From an uncultured Erysipelotrichaceae bacterium (GTDB taxonomy: Bacteria; Bacillota_I; Bacilli_A; Erysipelotrichales; Erysipelotrichaceae): DNA of 9,048 nt. The notes beneath the pieces were generated by a model, which was given only the letters and a program-made list of their open reading frames with translations, made no database searches and was not told the origin of the DNA. The position numbers were made by a program, and so were the translations under genes. How positions within the stretch are numbered: position 1 is the stretch's first letter; each line of letters begins with the position of its first letter. Positions 1 through 4,826 of this stretch are shown in pieces. The stretch lies in NCBI GenBank assembly GCA_947575425.1, contig CANPNQ010000021.1, positions 1-9,048 of the forward strand, written 5' to 3'.

Positions 1-1507
1 CATTTGAAATATCATTTTTCGTATCTGATGAATAATTGGCTAACTGCGGTGTTCCTTTATATAAATCAACCACAAATGCTGCACTCATCAGACTGTTTTC
101 AACGATATATTTTCGATAAATGCGCTGACTTTGTGCTGCTACTCCTATGTTATTATCCACAAAATCAGAGCAAGTTTTAGCAGTGCTGCCTACTGGATCT
201 TCTACATAACAATTTAATGTTTCCGTGGTTGCTGATACCGCGGTTAATTTAATATTACCATTATATTTTTCACCACTTTGATAATCCGTTCCGATTACCT
301 TTTTTCCTGTCAATTGCAAAGGAACACGAACAATCATCTCATGGCTATCTTGTTCCGCATAAAACAACCGACCCGTTTGAGTTAAAACAATTTGCCAACC
401 CATTGCACTTTCCGTTTTTACAATAGCACCATCATCTTTATAATAACGAGTATGCTCCGCACCGCTTTTATACACTTTACCATCACCGATAAAACTGATA
501 TCGTCGATTGTTCTGCTATCTGTTCCATTATATCCAAAAGTTACTGACCCAACATTTGTCAAGCCGCTTATTGTTGAATTCAATGTTACAGAGTAGGTTG
601 AATCATTTTTTTGCCTTCCAACAATATAGCCCTTAGTGACATCCCCCTCCTGTACCAAAACAGCTAAAGAAGGGGAGTCTTTGTTTGTTAAATTTGCATT
701 GATATCAACTACATTGGTAAAAAAATCCGTTTTATTCTCCGTATAAATCTGCGTAGGCATATTTATATTAGATTTTCTGCTGATTCCATCATATATAAAA
801 GCACCCCATGTATAGATTGTTCCATCATTTTTTAAAGCATATAATGTGCTCGATTCCGTTCTCGTCATTTTCTTAACATTATCAATAGGTAACTTTTTAA
901 AAACAGTGCTTGATTCTGTTGTACCATCACCGAATTGCCCTTTGCTATTATCACCGCTGGCATATACATCACCGTTTACGGTGATGATAAAGTTAGTCCC
1001 TTCTGTAACTACCATTGACGCTATTTGGTCAGGAATATTAGGGTCTACAATTATTGGTTTTGAATATTTCGTATCAGTGGTGCCTGTCCCAAATTGCCCA
1101 TAATTATTCACTCCCCACACATACAAGGTGTTATCTGATCTTAATGCCATTCCTCTTCCATACACCTCTAGCGAGCTCGATGATCTTGATGCCAAAGCGG
1201 CCTGAATCACATTTTCTAAAGGCATATTGTTTTTATCTGTCATCAATTGTTCTTGTAACTTGCCTGTACTCATCAACATATTTGTAGAATAATATATTCG
1301 ATTGGTTTCAGTGATTATTACACCGTCAAACTTAGAGTTGTTACCATTTCTTGCTATTTCAAAATCAATAATCTTTTCCTGTTGGCTATTATCTTCTGCC
1401 GCATTCATGATCTGCGCATTATGAAAAAAACTTTCATTATTGTATACAAAAACTATCCCCATCAAGGCGAATAAGCCTACAAGCAGTTTGCATAATTTCC
1501 CTTTCAT
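1..1507 (-). CDS. RCC1-repeat protein, secreted or membrane-anchored, 3' end outside the window
   Basis: An open frame of 502 codons runs from an ATG at 1507 to the left edge without a stop, so the C-terminus is missing. The start follows an AGAGGTG ribosome site seven bases upstream. Residues 1-22 are a short basic stretch (MKGK) followed by a hydrophobic helix, which suggests a signal peptide or N-terminal anchor. RCC1-like repeats are visible around residues 118-153 (WGVNNYGQFGTG), 168-203 (ASGDNSKGQFGDG) and 220-240 (LKNDGTIYTWGAF); the pattern of G-x-L/V-Y-x-W/S-G then G-Q-F-G-x-G is typical. The remaining ~260 residues are beta-rich, Asn/Thr/Ser-rich and not recognised. RCC1 repeats build beta-propellers that usually bind other proteins; in Firmicutes they occur in cell-surface proteins. 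The gene lies downstream of and co-oriented with the sigma factor gene, so it may be its target or co-transcribed partner. By eye it is more A+T-rich than the genes right of 4800. Confidence 0.85.
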   Translation of the reverse strand, partial: MKGKLCKLLVGLFALMGIVFVYNNESFFHNAQIMNAAEDNSQQEKIIDFEIARNGNNSKFDGVIITETNRIYYSTNMLMSTGKLQEQLMTDKNNMPLENVIQAALASRSSSSLEVYGRGMALRSDNTLYVWGVNNYGQFGTGTTDTKYSKPIIVDPNIPDQIASMVVTEGTNFIITVNGDVYASGDNSKGQFGDGTTESSTVFKKLPIDNVKKMTRTESSTLYALKNDGTIYTWGAFIYDGISRKSNINMPTQIYTENKTDFFTNVVDINANLTNKDSPSLAVLVQEGDVTKGYIVGRQKNDSTYSVTLNSTISGLTNVGSVTFGYNGTDSRTIDDISFIGDGKVYKSGAEHTRYYKDDGAIVKTESAMGWQIVLTQTGRLFYAEQDSHEMIVRVPLQLTGKKVIGTDYQSGEKYNGNIKLTAVSATTETLNCYVEDPVGSTAKTCSDFVDNNIGVAAQSQRIYRKYIVENSLMSAAFVVDLYKGTPQLANYSSDTKNDISN

Positions 1508-1663
1508 GTCTTGCACCTCTTTTGTTTTACCTACATCCGAATACAAATACGAATCAAATAAAAAGCAATAAGCAGATAACCTATCACCTTTTCCTCGTAT
1601 ACTTCAACCATGAGAACCAAATCAAAAATCATAATGTTTCAAAAATACTAAAAAATATTAAAA

Positions 1664-2749
1664 CTAAATATCCAGTGTTTCAAAAGAAGCGACCCATCCT
1701 TTTTCCTGTAAACGCAGATAAAAAATATCCTGCTTTTTCTTTAATGAATGATACACCGGCATGATTGCTTCGATCTCCTCTTTGCTTTTTGTTTTCATTT
1801 CCTCACGACTCCAAGCCCAATTCAAGCATGTATAATACGCATCAATGCTAGATGTAATCATCTCACCAGCATAAGGAACCGCAAGAAAATCATTTTCCTG
1901 ATTGGCGGCATCGATGATCTCATTTGGCACCAAGCTTTCCTTACCGCTCTCCTGTACAGGGTTACGCGTGCTTGCAGCATCTGCCATCATATCCTCAGCC
2001 GCAAACACAGTACCGCTGATCACAAGCAATGTAAAAGAAAGCACGCATGCGCTCTGCAATACACCTCCACTCGCATATGAGGTTACTTTGGTTGTCAACC
2101 TCTTTAAAGATGTCCTTGCTAAATACAAAAGATACGACATCGAAAACAGCGAAAGCGGCATATGGGCATGAAAATGAATCTTACGATTCTCATATGTCTC
2201 ATATTCATGAATGCGATCCTTTAACAAATCCCTTCCTCTCACGATCCTAGATTTAACCGTATTGATGGATATATCCAAATCATTCGCTATCTCATGCAGC
2301 TTCATCTGCCGCAGATACATCATATCCAATACTTGTGAATAGCGAGGCTTCAAGGAATAGATCAAAGCAATTAAAATTTCTCTTTCCATCTGATTGTCAC
2401 TTTCCTGATCCGGCAGCATATACACCCGTTTTTCCTCATAGTCCTGTGAAGCCTGCATCTTATACGGATCAGTAATCATCTCTTTATTCTTGCGGTATAT
2501 GCGATTGCATTTACTAATGACAATACGAATCATCCACGCATAAAAATAGCTCGGCTCTTTCAAATTGGCAATGGAACGGTAGACTTCCAGCATCGTCTCT
2601 TGTGCCGCATCATGTGCATCCGCATCACAATTCATGATTCGATAGGCGATCGCATATGCTCTGATATAATAACGATCAAACATTTCATTGAAGGCATCCT
2701 CATTTCCTGCCTGCACCGCTCTGATCAAAGATAGCTCTTCTTTTGTCAC
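1664..2749 (-). CDS. ECF-type sigma-70 factor with a transmembrane C-terminal extension
   Basis: 361 residues starting at GTG; the choice is supported by AGAGGTG at 2757-2763, seven bases upstream, while the nearby ATG at 2756 is out of frame. Residues about 15-85 form sigma region 2 (FDRYYIRAYAIAYRIM, then AHDAAQETMLEVYRSI and YFYAWMIRIVISKCNR). Residues about 120-178 form region 4, with helix-turn-helix EIANDLDISINTVKSR at 153-168. That alone would complete an ordinary ECF sigma factor (~180 aa). Here the chain continues: a basic linker, a weakly hydrophobic stretch at 197-211, a clear transmembrane helix at about 229-251, then ~110 residues presumably outside the cell that resemble nothing I recognise. 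Known membrane-fused ECF proteins use such a tail as sensor or built-in anti-sigma domain; that role here is inference. The RCC1-repeat gene follows 156 bp downstream on the same strand and is the natural candidate for joint regulation. Confidence 0.93.
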   Translation of the reverse strand: MTKEELSLIRAVQAGNEDAFNEMFDRYYIRAYAIAYRIMNCDADAHDAAQETMLEVYRSIANLKEPSYFYAWMIRIVISKCNRIYRKNKEMITDPYKMQASQDYEEKRVYMLPDQESDNQMEREILIALIYSLKPRYSQVLDMMYLRQMKLHEIANDLDISINTVKSRIVRGRDLLKDRIHEYETYENRKIHFHAHMPLSLFSMSYLLYLARTSLKRLTTKVTSYASGGVLQSACVLSFTLLVISGTVFAAEDMMADAASTRNPVQESGKESLVPNEIIDAANQENDFLAVPYAGEMITSSIDAYYTCLNWAWSREEMKTKSKEEIEAIMPVYHSLKKKQDIFYLRLQEKGWVASFETLDI

Positions 2750-2769
2750 CTCGCATCACCTCTATTTTT

Positions 2770-2798
2770 ATAATAAACGAACAAACGGAAAATGTCTA
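2770..2798 (-). promoter_or_regulatory. Sigma-A-like promoter of the ECF sigma gene
   Basis: Reading the minus strand, TAGACA (2798-2793, 5/6 to TTGACA) is followed by a 17-bp spacer and TATTAT (2775-2770, 5/6 to TATAAT). The predicted start of transcription, near 2763, falls right at the AGAGGTG ribosome site, leaving a leader of only about 14 nt. I saw no clear ECF-type promoter here, so autoregulation is not evident from sequence. Confidence 0.5.
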
Positions 2799-3191
2799 CC
2801 GTTATTTTTAAATTTGATGAAATTGTTACTGTTTATTTCATAATAATTGGAAATAAAGATTATATTAAGCAAATAAAACAATTATTTTATAATATTGTCT
2901 TAAAATATACCGAATAGAATCATTGATTCTCTTCTGTCGAAATTAACATATATATTTTTATAGTTACTAAAAGAAATGCTGTTTATATAGATATGCCCGC
3001 ATTCAGAAAGGATAACTTGCTGGAAATCATTTTTTTACTCCTCATGAATGATTTTAAATAGTGACATCATATTTCTCTTTCCATATCCCGCATATATGAT
3101 ACGCCTTGAAAGTAATTGTTTTGCGCCAACGTCTTTTCACTAACAGGATCGCTAGTGCCATAAAAAAGAATCGCAAAAATCAGTAGAATTA

Positions 3192-3220
3192 TTTTCTTTT
3201 TTATCGACCTGCGCTATAAT
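3192..3220 (+). promoter_or_regulatory. Promoter of the GNAT gene
   Basis: A perfect TATAAT lies at 3215-3220, with a weak -35 TTTTCT at 3192-3197 and a 17-bp spacer. The start of transcription would be near 3227, giving a leader of about 16 nt that contains the AGGAGGG ribosome site (3230-3236), six bases before the ATG. Confidence 0.55.
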
Positions 3221-3242
3221 AATTTCAACAGGAGGGAAGCAT

Positions 3243-3638
3243 ATGCTGGAAGTAAAAAAGATCTTGAGTGATCAAAAGCATTATTTGCCTTTACTAAGAC
3301 AATCGGGTATTGATGAAGCAACTTTGCAGGAAAAATTGGATCATTGCGATCTATATGTTCTGTTTTCCAATGATGCCTGTATATCTGCGCTGATGATCGA
3401 ATTCGATAGGGACACTTGTGATATCATCGCGATTGTGACAGAAGAAAGCCATCGCAATCAAGGCTATGCCGCAAGACTAGTGGAATACGTTAGTGATGAT
3501 TACGCAAGAAAGGCTTCTCGCCTACAAATCGTACTTCCTAAAAGTAGCGCTGAACCGTTTTATCGCCTCGGCTTTGCCCCCATGCAAAAGGAAGCGGATT
3601 TTATCCGCATGGAAAAAGATCTAAAAGAATTGGATTAG
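3243..3638 (+). CDS. GNAT-family N-acetyltransferase, small single-domain
   Basis: 131 residues, slightly shorter than the usual 140-170 of the family. The acetyl-CoA pyrophosphate loop R-x-x-G-x-A is at residues 71-76 (RNQGYA), directly after the beta-4 strand IIAIVTEES and followed by helix ARLVEYV. The C-terminal signature A-E-P-F-Y-R-L-G-F (103-111) matches the beta-6/alpha-4 part of the fold where GNATs carry 'FY..lGF'. These support transfer of an acetyl group from acetyl-CoA to an amine; the substrate cannot be read from sequence. It is cytosolic, with no signal peptide or membrane segment. It has its own promoter and an excellent SD, and is transcribed toward the convergent small-peptide locus. 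No strong plus-strand terminator follows directly, so read-through could reach the hairpin at 3799-3830 and itself produce antisense RNA to that locus. Confidence 0.9.
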   Translation: MLEVKKILSDQKHYLPLLRQSGIDEATLQEKLDHCDLYVLFSNDACISALMIEFDRDTCDIIAIVTEESHRNQGYAARLVEYVSDDYARKASRLQIVLPKSSAEPFYRLGFAPMQKEADFIRMEKDLKELD

Positions 3639-3651
3639 TTCGTATAATCAC

Positions 3652-3688
3652 ACCAAAAAAAGCACTCATATTACGTGAGTGCCTTCCC
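3652..3688. repeat. Terminator-like direct repeat, copy 1 (intact)
   Basis: Begins ACCAAAAAAAGCACTC and continues with TTACGTGAGTGCCTT. It matches the segment at 4096-4130 in the same orientation, apart from a few substitutions, one A fewer and a 2-base loss (TG) in copy 2. The two copies bracket the candidate toxin/antisense locus. Copy 1 keeps a 7-bp stem. Confidence 0.65.
3655..3682 (-). terminator. Rho-independent terminator, minus strand
   Basis: Inverted repeat GCACTCA (3662-3668) and TGAGTGC (3676-3682) with a 7-nt loop. On the minus strand it is followed by seven T (complement of the A run 3655-3661), a good intrinsic terminator. On the plus strand only CTTCCC follows, so it works mainly leftward. 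It would end the small-peptide mRNA started near 4036; no other minus-strand gene precedes it. Confidence 0.7.
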
Positions 3689-3718
3689 GCCAACAGGACA
3701 GATATGATACAAAAATCC

Positions 3719-3747
3719 TTGCATTTCCACCCCTTTTTGTATATACT
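3719..3747 (+). promoter_or_regulatory. Promoter for a short plus-strand antisense RNA
   Basis: TTGCAT (3719-3724), a 17-bp spacer, and TATACT (3742-3747, 5/6 to consensus). There is no plus-strand open frame with an SD downstream before the terminator at 3799-3830, so the promoter would serve a non-coding RNA. The -35 is only 3/6, but spacing is ideal. Confidence 0.5.
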
Positions 3748-3753
3748 ATTGGT

Positions 3754-3830
3754 GTAGGATGTGACAAAGCATTCTCTATGTGTTAAATCTTATTAGAGAA
3801 ACTTCGTGTGGTAGACGAAGTTTTTCTTTT
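3754..3830 (+). ncRNA. Predicted ~77-nt antisense RNA (candidate type I antitoxin)
   Basis: Bounded by a promoter (3719-3747) and a strong intrinsic terminator (3799-3830). It contains no credible reading frame; the only ATG near its start (3759) is followed at once by TGA. It is fully complementary to the 3' part of the minus-strand small-peptide gene: the last 16 codons including the stop (3783) and about 30 nt beyond. A possible 5' hairpin pairs TTCTCT (3772-3777) with AGAGAA (3795-3800). Its 5' portion carries a 14-nt segment (3763-3776) nearly identical to the leader of the mRNA it would oppose. The layout is that of 3'-overlapping antitoxins such as RatA and SR4 of Bacillus. This is a prediction from signals only; no RNA family is recognised. 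Confidence 0.45.
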
Positions 3831-3941
3831 CCCTTGTTTGCACTTATGATGCCGTTTCCATAAGTACCACATGAGATAACTCATCGTGATACGAAAAAGC
3901 GTCTCGACAAGCACCGGGTCAAAATGAAATGTTATTTCCAT
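3783..3941 (-). CDS. Small membrane-type peptide (52 aa), candidate type I toxin
   Basis: ATG at 3941 is preceded by GGGAGG (3955-3950) with an 8-base gap, one of the better ribosome sites in the window. The peptide begins MEITFHFDP, then has an amphipathic/hydrophobic stretch at residues 9-28 ending in aromatic residues (LMWYLW), and turns sharply basic (KRHHKCKQGKRK, 29-40) with a Ser/Thr/Arg-rich tail to residue 52. Short helix plus cationic tail is the general build of Firmicute type I toxins (TxpA, BsrG, Fst, the C. difficile peptides), but E13 and R17 inside the helix are unusual and I do not recognise a family. Its mRNA would run from about 4036 to 3655, with an extended -10 promoter and its own terminator, and is overlapped at its 3' end by the antisense RNA. 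It is missed by size cut-offs. Alternatives: a regulatory small membrane protein, or a fortuitous frame. Confidence 0.5.
   Translation of the reverse strand: MEITFHFDPVLVETLFRITMSYLMWYLWKRHHKCKQGKRKTSSTTRSFSNKI
3799..3830 (+). terminator. Intrinsic terminator of the antisense RNA
   Basis: AAACTTCGT (3799-3807) pairs perfectly with ACGAAGTTT (3815-3823) around a 7-nt loop, and the T-rich tail TTTTTCTTTT runs to 3830. It is clearly plus-strand, yet lies inside the minus-strand peptide frame, where it encodes the Lys/Thr/Ser/Arg-rich tail. It may also stop read-through from the GNAT gene. Confidence 0.75.
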
Positions 3942-3949
3942 TTCTCCAT

Positions 3950-3955
3950 CCTCCC
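3950..3955 (-). promoter_or_regulatory. Ribosome binding site of the small peptide
   Basis: GGGAGG on the minus strand, 8 bases before ATG 3941. It decides the start: two upstream ATGs (3972 and 3957) are in a different frame and give only a 17-codon overlapping ORF ending at 3919. Confidence 0.55.
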
Positions 3956-4042
3956 ATCCAGATCTCCCCCATGCGCTGTCTCTGTCAAACAGCCGATAAA
4001 AGATTTCTATTGGAGAATGCTTCGTCTTTATCCTGTCACTTA

Positions 4043-4071
4043 TTTATACCATACTTTTCTTTACCGGTCTA
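4043..4071 (-). promoter_or_regulatory. Extended -10 promoter of the small-peptide mRNA
   Basis: On the minus strand TAGACC (4071-4066, 4/6) is followed by 17 bp and TATAAA (4048-4043, 5/6) preceded by TGG, making an extended -10. Transcription would start near 4036 and give a leader of about 95 nt before ATG 3941, unusually long for a 52-codon gene and room for regulatory folding. Confidence 0.55.
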
Positions 4072-4095
4072 CATGATTTTTATGAAAATGCTTGA

Positions 4096-4130
4096 ACCAA
4101 AAAAGCACTCGTGTTACGTGAGCCTTTTCC
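4096..4130. repeat. Terminator-like direct repeat, copy 2 (decayed)
   Basis: ACCAAAAAAGCACTCG, then TTACGTGAGCC, aligned with 3652-3688. Loss of the TG from the right arm and two A-to-G changes break the 7-bp stem, so it should terminate poorly on either strand. It sits just upstream of the small-peptide promoter. Possible origins are an ancient tandem duplication of the module, insertion between terminators, or a formerly shared terminator. Confidence 0.55.
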
Positions 4131-4167
4131 ACTGAAAATATCTCAAAGAATCGAAAGAACCATTATG

Positions 4168-4196
4168 AAAACATACAAAGATCATGTTTGTATGCT
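4168..4196 (-). terminator. Probable terminator of the PTS IIA gene
   Basis: On the minus strand CATACAAA (4194-4187) and TTTGTATG (4179-4172) form an 8-bp stem with loop CATGATC, extendable by a G-U and an A-U pair, followed by TTTT (4171-4168). It lies about 80 nt after the PTS IIA stop. The stem is AT-rich and the T tract short, so efficiency is uncertain. The remainder of 4131-4275 shows nothing I can support beyond a 25-codon plus-strand frame at 4165 with no SD. Confidence 0.5.
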
Positions 4197-4275
4197 TGAT
4201 GAACTGCTTCTTCGCATCCGCAATGACCTCCATCTATCATAGACCATACCATTATGATCTCATCACCCACATAAG

Positions 4276-4605
4276 CTATGAACAAATCCGGCGCTCTAAC
4301 TCATCAAAGCGTCTGCATATATCCAAAAACTCATGAAGGAGAATCTTAAAAGTCTCGGCGCTCATCAGCTGATCCTCCGCATGCATGAACAACAGACTGA
4401 ACTCATTCTTCTCGCCGCCTGCCTCCTTACTGATCAGCTCCGCATGAATGCGATGTCCTGCCGCATAAGACTCATTGCCTTCCCTCACCAATGCATTACA
4501 GGCTTCATAATTTCCTGCCTTTGCCTCCTGAATTGCCTCAATGTACTTACTGCGGGCATTTCCTACTGCTGTAATGATCTTCAGCCATTCCATTTCATCA
4601 TTCAT
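4276..4605 (-). CDS. PTS system lactose/cellobiose-type IIA component
   Basis: 109 residues from the chosen ATG at 4605, which follows GGAGG with an 8-base gap. An upstream in-frame ATG (4656) would add 17 residues outside the family alignment, and family members usually start close to a sequence like MNDEMEWLKIITAVGNARS. The protein is the small three-helix IIA of the Lac/Chb family. Phospho-acceptor His75 lies in FMHAEDQLM, and Asp78 in the same motif corresponds to the metal-binding residue of the trimer core. Typical helix 1 to 2 text GNARSKYIEAIQEAKAGNYE and helix 3 ILLHEFLDICRRFDELERR are present. It would accept phosphate from HPr and pass it to a IIB partner for uptake of a beta-glucoside or galactoside-type sugar. 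No IIB, IIC or glycosidase gene is beside it, so it is an orphan IIA with partners elsewhere or a regulatory use. Confidence 0.93.
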   Translation of the reverse strand: MNDEMEWLKIITAVGNARSKYIEAIQEAKAGNYEACNALVREGNESYAAGHRIHAELISKEAGGEKNEFSLLFMHAEDQLMSAETFKILLHEFLDICRRFDELERRICS

Positions 4606-4716
4606 ACTGATTTCCTCCATGTGCTTTCCGCCATATATTCCCTTAACATGATACAAAGAAGCTACGGTATCATTCGATGCATGCTATCTCATCTTCCATT
4701 GCTTTTTATCACTCCT

Positions 4717-4745
4717 ATTATACTCATTTTTTTGCATCATTTAAA
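4717..4745 (-). promoter_or_regulatory. Promoter of the PTS IIA gene
   Basis: Minus strand: TTTAAA (4745-4740, 4/6), 17-bp spacer, perfect TATAAT (4722-4717). Start near 4710, leaving a leader of about 105 nt. I saw no antiterminator target or cre-like operator that I could defend in that leader. Confidence 0.55.
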
Positions 4746-4764
4746 GTGTTTTTCTGCTCTCTAC

Positions 4765-4793
4765 TTTTCTAAAACATAATTTCATTATATAAT
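4765..4793 (+). promoter_or_regulatory. Promoter of the GHKL sensor gene
   Basis: Perfect TATAAT at 4788-4793 with weak TTTTCT at 4765-4770 and a 17-bp spacer. Same -35 hexamer as the GNAT promoter at 3192. It is divergent from the PTS IIA promoter, the two -35 boxes being about 20 bp apart. SD AAGGAG at 4815-4820 is six bases before ATG 4827. Confidence 0.5.
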
Positions 4794-4826
4794 ATTACAT
4801 ATATTCACATAGGAAAGGAGAGATCG

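Larger units (their letters stand above)
2750..3242. other. AT-rich divergent intergenic region (493 bp)
   Basis: Between the minus-strand sigma gene and the plus-strand acetyltransferase. It contains the two promoters listed separately and an 8-bp inverted repeat, TTTATTTC (2832-2839) and GAAATAAA (2850-2857), about 35-60 bp upstream of the sigma promoter, which could be an operator but is AT-rich enough to be chance. Short frames inside it, such as a 35-codon minus frame around 3055-3162 and a 15-codon one around 2983-3030, have no better support than a possible SD for the second. I see no RNA gene or mobile element. Confidence 0.5.
3763..4026. repeat. Long-distance inverted repeat, arms 3763-3776 and 4013-4026
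   Basis: Arm 1 reads GACAAAGCATTCTC; arm 2 is GAGAATGCTTCGTC, whose complement is GACGAAGCATTCTC, a 13/14 match. In the minus-strand mRNA the arms lie about 10 nt from the predicted 5' end and about 7 nt after the stop codon, and would pair over 14 positions (13 Watson-Crick and one G-U). Such 5'-3' pairing is the known way several type I toxin mRNAs (hok, aapA) are held translationally silent. Confidence 0.6.

Noticed and set aside
846..1287. Plus-strand frames of 85 and 77 codons
   Set aside because: Antisense to the RCC1-repeat gene, whose repeats are clear; their apparent hydrophobicity is a by-product of the opposite strand.
1748..2250. Three overlapping plus-strand frames (110, 89 and 67 codons)
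   Set aside because: They lie antisense to the well-supported sigma factor gene, lack SD sites and have no recognisable motif.
3055..3162. 35-codon minus-strand frame MALAILLVKRRWRK... as a second toxin-like peptide
   Set aside because: It has a short hydrophobic, then basic start, but only a T run precedes its ATG and no promoter or opposing RNA signals accompany it.
3929..4135. 68-codon plus-strand frame
   Set aside because: No SD, no motif; it runs opposite the small-peptide leader and through the decayed repeat.
4165..4242. 25-codon plus-strand frame MKTYKDHVCMLDELLLRIR as a gene remnant
   Set aside because: No SD, overlaps the probable PTS IIA terminator, and no family is recognised; a remnant cannot be shown.
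4333..4779. 148-codon plus-strand frame, Cys/Leu-rich
   Set aside because: Antisense to the PTS IIA gene, which has intact active-site motifs and an SD; no SD of its own.
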